Positions 1 through 7,112 of a DNA stretch of 8,048 nt are shown in pieces. The position numbers were made by a program, and so were the translations under genes. Location: contig JAFKLV010000057.1 in the NCBI GenBank assembly GCA_017304125.1, positions 1-8,048 of the forward strand. The letters are read 5' to 3'. How positions within the stretch are numbered: the stretch's first letter is position 1; every line of letters begins with the position of its first letter. This stretch comes from Sphingomonadales bacterium (lineage in GTDB: Bacteria; Pseudomonadota; Alphaproteobacteria; Sphingomonadales; Sphingomonadaceae). The notes under the pieces are model-generated. The model had not been told where the DNA came from. It searched no databases and saw only the letters and a program-made list of their open reading frames with translations.

Positions 1-20
1 TGCGCGCGCAATGTGACTCG

Positions 21-83
21 CCCCGGCGAAGGCCGGGGTCCAGCATCGGGCCGGTCGTGACTGGACCCCGGCCTTCGCCGGGG
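21..83. repeat. Inverted pair of REP-like palindromes (first pair)
   Basis: A 23-nt stretch at 21-43 is repeated as an exact inverted copy at 61-83, with a 17-nt spacer. Each copy also contains its own small hairpin: a perfect 7-bp stem CCCCGGC/GCCGGGG closed by a GAAG loop (28-31) in the left copy and a CTTC loop (73-76) in the right copy. Intergenic palindromes of this type are common in sphingomonad genomes. The arrangement resembles paired REP elements of the kind mobilised by RAYT transposases, but no such transposase gene is present in the window. The symmetry is seen directly; the REP label and any origin are inferred. Confidence 0.8.
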
Positions 84-91
84 TGGTGGTA

Positions 92-161
92 CTCCTCTTT
101 GTGTCCCCGCGAAGGCGGGGACCCAGTCTGGGCTCCCGCCTTCGCGGGAGCACAAGAGAGG
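92..161. repeat. Inverted pair of REP-like palindromes (second pair)
   Basis: Two perfect 8-bp hairpins face each other: GTCCCCGC/GCGGGGAC at 103-122 (loop GAAG) and GCTCCCGC/GCGGGAGC at 132-151 (loop CTTC). The 14-nt cores at 106-119 and 135-148 are exact inverted copies. The symmetry continues imperfectly outwards (CCTCTTTGTG at 94-103 against CACAAGAGAGG at 151-161), giving a composite structure of about 70 bp. It lies just past the stop codon of the leftward AAA+ ATPase gene and could stall RNA polymerase or protect the 3' end of its mRNA. No T-run follows the stems, so it is not a canonical intrinsic terminator. Confidence 0.8.
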
Positions 162-180
162 CAGATTTAACAGGCCGATT

Positions 181-990
181 TTAGAGCGCGATCCCGGCCC
201 GCCCCGCAAGATCGGTGATATATTGCCACGCGACACGCCCTGATCGGCTGCCGCGGCGCGTGGCCCATTGCACCGCCTCCGCCGCGTCGAACGGCAGGCC
301 GTAGCGCTCGGTATAGCCGCGCACGATCGCCAGATAATGATCCTGATCGACGACGTGGAAGCCGAGGCTCAGCCCGAATCGATCGGCGAGCGCGAGCTGA
401 TCGTCGACCGAATCGCGCGGATTGATCGCATTTTCCTGCTCGTGAATGTCGCGCGGCACCAGATGGCGGCGATTCGAGGTCACCACCAGCCGCGCGTTCG
501 CCGGCCGCGCCTCCGCGCCACCCTCGAGCAGCGAGCGCAAAGTCCGCGCATCGCCGACCGCATCGATCCCGAGATCGTCGAGAAACAGCACGAAGGCGCG
601 CGGCACGTTGGCGATCGTCGCGAACAGCGCGGGCATGGTATCGAGCCGGTCGGCCGCCACCTCGATCAATGCCAGCGCGCCGCCCTCGGCCTGGATCGCC
701 GCGACGCTGGCCTTGACCAGCGCGGACTTGCCGGTGCCCCGCGCGCCCCACAGCAGCACATCCTGCGCGGCATGACCCGTGGCGAGCCGGGTGAGGTTGT
801 CGTGGAGTACGTCCTTCTGCGCGTCGACGCCCTGCAGCAACGCGATCGGCAGCGGCGCGAAGGCGCGCGTCGCGGTCAGCACGCGGTCGCGCCAGACATA
901 GGCCGGGTGCGCCAGCGGATCGGCGAAAACCGGCGGCGGCGGAGCGATGCGCTCCAGCGCCGCAGCGATGCGGGCGAGGGTTGCTTCCAT
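181..990 (-). CDS. DUF815 family AAA+ ATPase
   Basis: Predicted cytoplasmic P-loop ATPase of the DUF815 (PF05673) family, 269 aa from the chosen ATG; the biochemical role of the family is not established. The features visible in the protein are a Walker A GARGTGKS at residues 82-89, a Walker B FVLFLDDLG at about 133-141, a sensor-1-like TSNRRH at 171-176, and the family-typical stretches INPRDSVDDQLALADRFGL and LGFHVVDQDHYLAIVRGY (in the second half). Length is normal for the family. A GTG at 1017 would add nine residues (MLRCGSRLG); I prefer the ATG at 990 because MEATLARIAAALERIAPP looks like the usual family N-terminus, though neither start has a strong ribosome site. The gene follows prsR by 10 or 37 nt on the same strand, so co-transcription is likely, but a functional link to PrsR is unproven. 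Confidence 0.9.
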   Translation of the reverse strand: MEATLARIAAALERIAPPPPVFADPLAHPAYVWRDRVLTATRAFAPLPIALLQGVDAQKDVLHDNLTRLATGHAAQDVLLWGARGTGKSALVKASVAAIQAEGGALALIEVAADRLDTMPALFATIANVPRAFVLFLDDLGIDAVGDARTLRSLLEGGAEARPANARLVVTSNRRHLVPRDIHEQENAINPRDSVDDQLALADRFGLSLGFHVVDQDHYLAIVRGYTERYGLPFDAAEAVQWATRRGSRSGRVAWQYITDLAGRAGIAL

Positions 991-1027
991 GCCCAGCCGG
1001 CTACCGCAGCGCAGCACGAACGGTCAA

Positions 1028-2392
1028 TTATCCGTCGGCCAGATTGTAATTCTTGAGCAGGTCGTAAAGCGTCGGGCGGCTGATCCCCAGCAGCCGCGCG
1101 GTGTTGCTGATATTGCCGTCGGCGCGCGCCAGCGCGCGGCGGATCGCGGTGCGATCGGCCGCCTCGCGCACCGCGCGCAGGTTGATCGGCGTATCATCCG
1201 GCTCGGCAAGGTCGAGATCGGCGGCGGTGATGAGTTTGCCGTCGGCCATGATCACCGCGCGCTTCACGCGATTCTCCAGCTCGCGGACATTGCCCGGCCA
1301 GCCCCAGGCATCGATCGCGGCGCGCGCATCGGGCGAGAGCCCGGTCACCGCCGGGTTCATCGTCGCGGCATAGCGGGTGACGAAATGCCGCGCGAGCAAC
1401 GCCGCGTCGCCCGGCCGCTCGGCGAGCGAGGGGATGCGGATGACGATTTCGGCCAGCCGGTAATAGAGATCCTCGCGGAAGCTGCCCTCCGCCACCATTG
1501 CGTCGATATCGCGATGCGTGGCGCAGACGATCCGCGTGTCGACCGCGATCGCGCGCCGCCCGCCGATCCGCTCGATCGTCCGCTCCTGCAGGAAGCGCAG
1601 CAATTTGACCTGCAGCGCCAGCGGCACGTCGCCGATCTCGTCGAGAAACAAGGTGCCGCCATGCGCCTGTTCGATCTTGCCCTCGGTGGTCTTCACCGCG
1701 CCGGTAAACGCGCCTTTCTCATGCCCGAACAGCTCGCTTTCGAGCAGCGTTTCGGGGATCGCCGCGCAATTGATCGCGACGAATGCACCGGCGTGGCGCG
1801 GCGAGGCGTCATGCACCTCGCGCGCGAGCAATTCCTTGCCGGTGCCGCTCGCGCCGAGCAGCATCACCGACACGTCGGCCGGCGCGACACGCTCGATCGT
1901 CCGCGTCACCTTGAGCATCTCCGGCGCGGCGCTGATCAGCCCCGCCATTGCCGCGGCAGCGGTGCTTGCCGCCGCGAGCCGGCGGTTCTCCGCCTCAAGC
2001 GCGTGGACATGGAAGGCGCGCGCGACGATCAGCCCCAGGGCATCGATGTCGATCGGCTTCTGATAGAAATCCCACGCGCCGTCGGCGATCGCGCGCAACG
2101 CACTTTCGCGCGCGCCGTGGCCGGAGGCGACGATCACCTTGGTATCGGGCTTGAGCGCGAGGATCTCGGTCAGGGTGGCGAACCCCTCGGTCGTCCCGTC
2201 CGGATCGGGCGGGAGCCCGAGGTCGAGCGTCACCACCGCGGGCTCATGCTGCCGAAGCGCGTCGATCGCGCTTTCGCGATCGCTGGCGACGATCACCTCA
2301 TAGCCGTCATAGGCCCAGCGCAACTGGCGCTGCAGCCCCAGATCGTCCTCGACGATCAGCAATTTGGGCAGCGTCTTGGGGCGCTCGCTCAT
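1028..2392 (-). CDS. prsR: PEP-CTERM-box sigma-54-dependent response regulator PrsR
   Basis: Cytoplasmic transcription activator of the NtrC class, 454 aa, matching the PrsR family (TIGR02915) tied to exosortase/PEP-CTERM systems. The order is a receiver domain (about 10-128; acidic pair E15/D16/D17, likely phosphoacceptor D57 in VTLDLGLP, K112 in QKPIDI), a sigma-54-interacting AAA+ domain (about 148-385), and a Fis-type helix-turn-helix (GNISNTARLLGISRPTLYDLL, 426-446). The AAA+ domain has Walker A GASGTGKE (180-187), the sigma-54 loop GAFTGA (227-232), Walker B GGTLFLDEIG (245-254), arginine fingers in SFREDLYYRL, and WPGNVREL (365-372). All key residues are intact, so it should be active. 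Its ATG overlaps the prsK stop as ATGA, which suggests translational coupling. By family knowledge, phosphorylated PrsR with RpoN activates PEP-CTERM protein genes. Its targets are not visible here. Confidence 0.95.
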   Translation of the reverse strand: MSERPKTLPKLLIVEDDLGLQRQLRWAYDGYEVIVASDRESAIDALRQHEPAVVTLDLGLPPDPDGTTEGFATLTEILALKPDTKVIVASGHGARESALRAIADGAWDFYQKPIDIDALGLIVARAFHVHALEAENRRLAAASTAAAAMAGLISAAPEMLKVTRTIERVAPADVSVMLLGASGTGKELLAREVHDASPRHAGAFVAINCAAIPETLLESELFGHEKGAFTGAVKTTEGKIEQAHGGTLFLDEIGDVPLALQVKLLRFLQERTIERIGGRRAIAVDTRIVCATHRDIDAMVAEGSFREDLYYRLAEIVIRIPSLAERPGDAALLARHFVTRYAATMNPAVTGLSPDARAAIDAWGWPGNVRELENRVKRAVIMADGKLITAADLDLAEPDDTPINLRAVREAADRTAIRRALARADGNISNTARLLGISRPTLYDLLKNYNLADG

Positions 2393-4449
2393 GCCGCCTG
2401 CTCCACCGCCGCGGCCGCGCGGAGCGTGACGCGGAACCGCGTGCCCTCGCGCTCGCGGCTGTCCACCGTTACGCTGCCGCCCATCGCCTCGGCGAGTTGC
2501 CGCGCCTCGAACGCGCCGAGCCCGAACCCGCCGGGCTTGCCCGAGACGAACGGCTTGAACAGACGATCGCGCACGAATGCGGGGGACATGCCCCGCCCGG
2601 TATCGATCACCTCCACCGCCACTTGCCGGGTCGCGGGCAGGTCGACGAGGTTGAGCGTCACCGGCGCATCGGCCGCGCTTGCCTCGATCGCATTCTGGAC
2701 GAGATGGCCGAGCAACGTTTCCAGCGCTGCGCCGTCCGCCAGCGCATTGGTCGCGGTCGAGCCGGTGACGAGGACGGGATGTTGCGCGCGACGCATCGTG
2801 GCGATGCGCTCGGCCAGCCGTTGCAGCGGCACCTCGCGCAGGGCTTCGCCGCGCCCGCCGTGATGCTGCGAGAGGCGCGCGAGCAGATTGTTCATGCGCT
2901 GCGCCGAATCGCGCAGCGTCTCGACCATATCGGCGCGAAAGGCGGGATTGTCGGCGTGCCGCTCGGCGTTGCGGGCGAGTAAGGTCAACTGGCTCACCAG
3001 ATTCTTGAGATCGTGCATGATGAAGGCGAAGCGGCGGTTGAATTCGTCGAAGCGCCGCGCGTCGGCCAGCGCATCATGCGCCCGCTCCTCGGCGAGATAG
3101 CTCGCCACTTGCCGGCCGGCGACGCCGAGCAGGTCGAAATCCTCCCAGTCGAGCGCGCGATCGAGCGGCGGGCGGGCGAGCACGATCGCGCCGGTCAATT
3201 GGTCGAAATGCAGCAGCGGGACGATCGCCCAGACATGGCTGCGTTCGAACAGCCACGCGGGAGTGGCCGCGCGTTCCTCGGCCGGCGCGGTGCCATCGCG
3301 GACCGCATCCAGCGCGATGATCCGTTGCGTCGCGGCGAGATGCGCGTGAAGCCTTGCGTCGTCGCCGGACGGGCCCTCATTGTCGTCGGGCCAGTTCCAC
3401 CCCGCGCCGCGCTCCAGCCCGCCGTCGCGTGCGATCAGCAACAGCCCGGCGGGCGAGTCGGTGACATCCGCCACCGCCTTCACCACGCGCGTCGCGAGCG
3501 GCGCGGTGCTGTCGCCCGGTGCGCCGAGCGTCTCGGTAAAGCGCAGCCATTCGGCGCGATAATCATAGCGGTGGCTGAACAGATGCTTGGCGACCAGGAC
3601 CTTGGTCCAGGCGCGCAGCCACGGCGTCGAGGCGATCGTCAGCAGCGCGGCGGCGGTGCCGAAGACGAATGCGGTCTGCGCAAGGCGCGTATTGTGTCCG
3701 CCGACCTGGCCGATCATGCTCATCGCCAGCCCGATCACGACGATATAGACCCCCGCCAGCAGCAGCGAGATCGCCAGAAACGCCACGTTGCGCGACAATT
3801 GCAGCGTCCATTCGCCGTTGCGCTGCACCGCGAGCCCGAACAGCGGGGCGAAAGCGATCAGCGCCAGCCCGCGCGTCGCGACCAATCCGTCGGAAATCCC
3901 GGTCGATGTCCACAAGGCCAGATTGATGACGAGATCGAGGAAGAACATCAGCGCCATTGCTAGCGCCGCAGCCCGGATGCCGCCGCGCTCGTCCGCCCTG
4001 AGCGCGGCCTGCATGCGATAGATCAGCAATAGCGCGGTGGCGCTCCCCAGCATGCGAAACGCGATCCGCGCGTCGCCGATCGCCGCCTTGTTGCTTGCGG
4101 CGGCCGCTGCTTCGCCGACCGCCAGCGCCGTCGCGATCGCGAAGATCAGCGCACAGGCGATATAAGCGGCAGTGAGCCAGCGTCCTTCCGGTTCGGCGGA
4201 TTCGCGTCGCGCGAGGACATAGATGAAGCCGAGCCACGCGAGATTGCGTCCGCCCTCGGCGACCCGCGTGATCGGATCACGGGCGTCGATCCCGGCGGCG
4301 GCCAGCGCCCATAGGGCGGTAGCCCCAAGCGCAACAATCAGCGTCGCACGCGGTAGCCCGCCGCCGCGCTGACGGAACTGCACCAGCGCCAGCATCCCGA
4401 ACAGAAAGGCGGCGAGTGCGTGGCTCCACAGGGTCAGCGGCGGTTGCAC
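2389..4449 (-). CDS. prsK: XrtA/PEP-CTERM system membrane sensor histidine kinase PrsK
   Basis: Inner-membrane histidine kinase, 686 aa, of the PrsK type (TIGR02916), the expected partner of PrsR encoded directly after it. The N-terminal half is hydrophobic with about eight or nine membrane helices (roughly 7-23, 36-52, 69-80, 92-110, 130-146, 160-180, 188-207, 222-246, 255-274). A GAF-like sensory region follows at about 300-455, then the dimerisation and phosphorylation helix with H479 in the box FIMHDLKN, and a catalytic ATPase domain with N586 (HLVQNAIEAS), DTGRGM (616-621) and GGFGLG (640-645). The start is a GTG at 4449, 1 nt after the TGA of the upstream sugar transferase gene. There is no room for a separate ribosome site, so coupled translation is likely. 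MQPPLTLWSHALAA is a plausible family N-terminus. The signal sensed is unknown. Confidence 0.94.
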   Translation of the reverse strand: MQPPLTLWSHALAAFLFGMLALVQFRQRGGGLPRATLIVALGATALWALAAAGIDARDPITRVAEGGRNLAWLGFIYVLARRESAEPEGRWLTAAYIACALIFAIATALAVGEAAAAASNKAAIGDARIAFRMLGSATALLLIYRMQAALRADERGGIRAAALAMALMFFLDLVINLALWTSTGISDGLVATRGLALIAFAPLFGLAVQRNGEWTLQLSRNVAFLAISLLLAGVYIVVIGLAMSMIGQVGGHNTRLAQTAFVFGTAAALLTIASTPWLRAWTKVLVAKHLFSHRYDYRAEWLRFTETLGAPGDSTAPLATRVVKAVADVTDSPAGLLLIARDGGLERGAGWNWPDDNEGPSGDDARLHAHLAATQRIIALDAVRDGTAPAEERAATPAWLFERSHVWAIVPLLHFDQLTGAIVLARPPLDRALDWEDFDLLGVAGRQVASYLAEERAHDALADARRFDEFNRRFAFIMHDLKNLVSQLTLLARNAERHADNPAFRADMVETLRDSAQRMNNLLARLSQHHGGRGEALREVPLQRLAERIATMRRAQHPVLVTGSTATNALADGAALETLLGHLVQNAIEASAADAPVTLNLVDLPATRQVAVEVIDTGRGMSPAFVRDRLFKPFVSGKPGGFGLGAFEARQLAEAMGGSVTVDSREREGTRFRVTLRAAAAVEQAA

Positions 4450-4450
4450 C

Positions 4451-5839
4451 TCACCGCGCGCCGGCGGGGAACAGCACCACCCGCAGGGTCTGCAGCAGGA
4501 TCAGGAGATCGAGGAACGGCGAATAATTCTTCGCATAATAGAGGTCATATTCGAGCTTGTGCCGCGCATCGTCGACCGAGGCGCCATAAGGATAGTTGAT
4601 CTGCGCCCAGCCGGTGATGCCGGGCTTCACCATATGGCGCTCGGCGTAATAAGGCAGCTCCCGCTCGAGATCGGCGACGAATTGCGGGCGCTCGGGGCGC
4701 GGGCCGACGAAGCTCATTTCGCCTTTCAGCACGCTCCAGCATTGCGGCAACTCGTCGATCCGCACCTTGCGGATGAAGCGCCCGACGCGCGTGACGCGGG
4801 GGTCGCGTTCGGCCGCCCACACCGCTTCGCCGGAGATTTCCGCATCCTGCCGCATCGAGCGCAGCTTGGGGATGTCGAACGGCTCGTTGAACAGCCCGAC
4901 GCGGCGCTGGCGATAGAAAGCGGGGCCCTTGCTCTCCAGCTTGATCGCGATCGCGGTCAGCACGATCAGCGGCAACGCGACGAGCAGCATCAGCGCGCTG
5001 ACGATCACGTCGAACCCGCGCTTGACCATCGCGGTCAGCATCCGGCCCGAGGAAAATCCGTCGGAGAAGATCAGCGCGGACGGGTTGACCGTCTGCAGGT
5101 CGATCCGCCCCGTTTCGCGCTCGAGAAAGGCGGAAAATTCATTGACCTGCACGCCGGTGGTCTTGATGCGCAGCAGATCCTTGAGCGGCAAGGCGTTGCG
5201 CCGCTCCTCGATCGCCAGCACCACTTCCTGCGCGTTGAGCCGCACGACGTGCTCGGCGAGATTGTAGATCGCGTCGCGCGCAATTGCCTGCGGTACCAGC
5301 ACCTCGGGCTCGCTCATCGCGACATAGCCGACGACGACGAAGCTCGATCCGGGCACGCGCTCCAGCTTTGCCAGCCGCGCCGCCCGCGCTCCGGCGCCGA
5401 GCACGACGATGCGCCGCTTGAACCTTTCGCCGCCAAGGAAGCGCCCGAACAGGATGCGTACCATCACCAGCCCGACCGCCGCCAGCAGCATCGCGTAGAG
5501 CAGGTTCGATCGCCAGAAGGTCAGCTTCGGTACGAAGAAGAACAGCACCGCCAGGAACAGGACGCCGAGCGATATCGCGACCATCAGCCGCATCGCGGCC
5601 TGCCGGATCGAGACCAGAACGTCCGCCTGATAGGCGCCGACCGCGACCATCGCGATCATTTGCGGCACGGCGAAAGCCAGGAGCTGGGGCAGGCGGGTCC
5701 ATATCGGCTCCACCAGCATATCGATCTGCCACGCGCGGAAATCCCACCCGGCTTCCGCCGCGGCGATCAGCAGCAGGAAATCCAGCACCCCGAGCAATAG
5801 CACCGTATTCGGCACGTAGTGCTTGAAAACCCTGATCAT
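4451..5839 (-). CDS. XrtA/PEP-CTERM-associated polyprenyl-phosphate sugar-1-phosphate transferase
   Basis: Integral membrane initiating glycosyltransferase, 462 aa, of the TIGR03013 (EpsB_2, PEP-CTERM-associated) group within the bacterial sugar transferase family (PF02397). It should move a sugar-1-phosphate from a nucleotide sugar onto undecaprenyl phosphate, the first step of exopolysaccharide repeat synthesis. Helices lie at about 12-30, 52-70, 83-103 and 112-131. A Rossmann-like CoA-binding-type domain with VVLGAGARA (145-153) occupies about 140-260, a further helix lies at 277-300, and the catalytic domain follows with KLRSMR (325-330), RVTRVGRFIRKVRIDELPQ (348-366), SFVGPRPERP (376-385) and KPGITGWAQINYPYG (405-419). 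The C-terminus LRVVLFPAGAR is typical of the group. The frame stays open to 5899, but I place the start at 5839 because MIRVFKHYVP is the expected N-terminus. It heads the leftward operon. The exact sugar cannot be told from sequence. Confidence 0.93.
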   Translation of the reverse strand: MIRVFKHYVPNTVLLLGVLDFLLLIAAAEAGWDFRAWQIDMLVEPIWTRLPQLLAFAVPQMIAMVAVGAYQADVLVSIRQAAMRLMVAISLGVLFLAVLFFFVPKLTFWRSNLLYAMLLAAVGLVMVRILFGRFLGGERFKRRIVVLGAGARAARLAKLERVPGSSFVVVGYVAMSEPEVLVPQAIARDAIYNLAEHVVRLNAQEVVLAIEERRNALPLKDLLRIKTTGVQVNEFSAFLERETGRIDLQTVNPSALIFSDGFSSGRMLTAMVKRGFDVIVSALMLLVALPLIVLTAIAIKLESKGPAFYRQRRVGLFNEPFDIPKLRSMRQDAEISGEAVWAAERDPRVTRVGRFIRKVRIDELPQCWSVLKGEMSFVGPRPERPQFVADLERELPYYAERHMVKPGITGWAQINYPYGASVDDARHKLEYDLYYAKNYSPFLDLLILLQTLRVVLFPAGAR

Positions 5840-5997
5840 TTTGCCGGCATCCGATCCCCGGTGTAAGCTTCTCCGACAGGTGATCGCAGCAAATGGCAAA
5901 TAAAGGCTGAAGGCTCTTGCGCGGGCCGAGGTGGATCAAACGGTTGCGCACCGCATTATCCAATTGCAATGGTGCTGGCTCCGGGGCGGAGAAATGC
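5840..5997. promoter_or_regulatory. Divergent intergenic promoter region between the sugar transferase operon and manC
   Basis: The 158 bp between the two divergent start codons must hold the promoters of both the leftward sugar transferase-prsK-prsR operon and manC, unless transcription enters from elsewhere. It is visibly less GC-rich than its flanks (for example AAATGGCAAATAAAGG at 5891-5906 and the stretch 5954-5970). No convincing sigma-70 -35/-10 pair with good spacing was found on either strand. A GATAAT (minus strand, 5960-5955) and a CATTAT (plus strand, 5954-5959) overlap each other and lack good -35 partners. Shared regulation of the two sides is an inference. Confidence 0.6.
5944..5963 (-). 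promoter_or_regulatory. Candidate sigma-54-like -24/-12 element (weak)
   Basis: Reading the minus strand from 5963, the bases are TTGG, ten bases, then GCG, so a GG (5961-5960) and a GC (5949-5948) have the exact 10-nt spacing of a sigma-54 -24/-12 promoter, with T before the GC. The central CAC of the consensus is absent, so the match is partial. It points towards the sugar transferase operon, whose start codon lies about 110 nt downstream. The presence of PrsR in that operon makes a sigma-54 promoter plausible, but a match of this quality also occurs by chance. Confidence 0.25.
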
Positions 5998-7050
5998 ATG
6001 CCGATTTCCAGGACGATCGTTCCCGTGATCCTTTCAGGCGGGGCGGGAACACGGCTGTGGCCGATGTCGCGCCCGGAAATGCCGAAGCAGATGCTGGCGC
6101 TTACGGCGCCCGAAACCATGTTGCAGCTGACGGCGGCGCGCGCGCGGGGCGCGGCCTTTGCCGCGCCGATCGTCGTCGCCAGCGCGCGCCACGCCGATAT
6201 GATCGAGGAACAGCTGGAGGCGATCGATATGGCGCCGGCTTCGCTGATCCTCGAACCGGCAGGGCGGAACACAGCACCGGCAATCGCGCTCGCGGCATTG
6301 GCAGTGGCGGATCGCGCCGCATCGTTGCTGATCATGCCATCCGATCACGTCATCGCCGATGTCGCCGCGTTCCATCGCGCGATTGCCGCCGCGCTGCCGC
6401 TGGTCGACGACGGCTGGCTGGTGACGTTCGGCATCACCCCGGACGCGCCGGAAACGGGTTACGGTTATATCCGTGTCGGAGCCGAGATTTCCGGTGGTGT
6501 GCATCGCGTCGATCGTTTCGTCGAAAAGCCGCCGCTGGAAGCCGCCAAGGCCATGCTGGCGAGCGGCGATCATGTGTGGAACGGCGGGATCTTCCTGTTC
6601 CGCGCCGATGCCTATCTCGAAGCCTTGGCCCAGTTCGAGCCGGCGATGCTCGACGCGGTGACCCGCGCGATGGATGGTGCAGGGCGAAACGGGAAACGGC
6701 TGGCGCCGGCGCCCGATGCCTTTGCCCAATCTCCTGATCGCTCGATCGACTATACGGTGATGGAGCATGCCGCGCGGGTCGCGGTGGTGCCGGTTTCGAT
6801 GGGGTGGAGCGATGTCGGCAGCTGGGATGCGTTGCATTCGCTTTCCGATCTCGATCATGCCGGCAATGCGGTGCGCGGCGAAGTGATTGCGCTCGATTCG
6901 ACCAATTGTCTGGTGCGCAGCGACGGCGCGCGCGTGGCGATGATCGGGGTGAGCGACCTGATCGTCGTGGCGAGCGGCGACGATATTCTGATCCTGCCGC
7001 GCGGGCGCAGCCAAGATGTCCGCAAGCTGCTGGACGCGATGAAGGGCTAG
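5998..7050 (+). CDS. manC: Mannose-1-phosphate guanylyltransferase (single domain)
   Basis: Cytoplasmic nucleotidyltransferase, 350 aa, making GDP-mannose from mannose-1-phosphate and GTP as the precursor for mannose- or fucose-containing polysaccharide. The signature loop GGAGTRLWP is at residues 14-22 with PEMPKQ at 26-31, followed by AGRNTAPAIALAAL and MPSDHVI, then FVEKP at 174-178, WNGGIFLF at 194-201, SIDYTVME at 249-256 and WSDVGSWDAL at 270-279. All are in the expected family order. The frame is open upstream to 5917, but the ATG at 5998 is chosen because CGGAG sits about 8 nt before it and MPISRTIVPVILSGGAGT is the normal N-terminus. It ends soon after the nucleotidyltransferase domain, so it lacks the C-terminal phosphomannose isomerase domain of AlgA-like bifunctional enzymes. 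It is divergent from the sugar transferase gene, which supports a shared exopolysaccharide role. Confidence 0.95.
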   Translation: MPISRTIVPVILSGGAGTRLWPMSRPEMPKQMLALTAPETMLQLTAARARGAAFAAPIVVASARHADMIEEQLEAIDMAPASLILEPAGRNTAPAIALAALAVADRAASLLIMPSDHVIADVAAFHRAIAAALPLVDDGWLVTFGITPDAPETGYGYIRVGAEISGGVHRVDRFVEKPPLEAAKAMLASGDHVWNGGIFLFRADAYLEALAQFEPAMLDAVTRAMDGAGRNGKRLAPAPDAFAQSPDRSIDYTVMEHAARVAVVPVSMGWSDVGSWDALHSLSDLDHAGNAVRGEVIALDSTNCLVRSDGARVAMIGVSDLIVVASGDDILILPRGRSQDVRKLLDAMKG

Positions 7051-7112
7051 GCGCGGCGCCAGAAGAAAATATTCACAGGGTGTTCAATCCGCGATCGTTA
7101 TGCCACCCGGCA

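Noticed and set aside
947..2863. Long plus-strand open frame of 638 codons opposite prsR and the end of prsK
   Set aside because: Its translation is rich in R, A, D and H with no recognisable domain, and it lies antisense to two genes with intact motifs. In GC-rich DNA such antisense frames stay open because of the codon bias of the true gene.
4559..5800. Plus-strand open frame of 413 codons opposite the sugar transferase gene
   Set aside because: The composition is low in complexity (D, H, R, Q rich), there is no domain, and it lies fully antisense to a well-supported membrane transferase.
5840..5899. In-frame N-terminal extension of the sugar transferase
   Set aside because: The added 20 residues precede the family-typical start MIRVFKHY and would consume much of the promoter region.
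5932..5947. Plus-strand TGG...TTGC resembling a sigma-54 promoter for manC
   Set aside because: The distance between GG and GC is 11 nt, one too many. Sigma-54 promoters tolerate spacing changes poorly.
5917..5997. In-frame N-terminal extension of manC
   Set aside because: The extra 27 residues do not resemble the family, and the ATG at 5998 has a ribosome site and the expected N-terminus.
5139..6335. Minus-strand open frame of 398 codons spanning the divergent intergenic region
   Set aside because: It overlaps both manC (antisense) and the sugar transferase (another frame), which are supported by family motifs, and its translation shows no recognisable fold.
7051..7061. GC-rich stretch after manC as a terminator
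   Set aside because: The only symmetry is a few base pairs with an unworkably small loop, and no T-run follows.
7072..7101. Possible sigma-70 promoter (TTCACA, 18 nt, CGTTAT) before the PepSY gene
   Set aside because: The -10 matches only three of six consensus bases and would place the transcript start within a few bases of the start codon.
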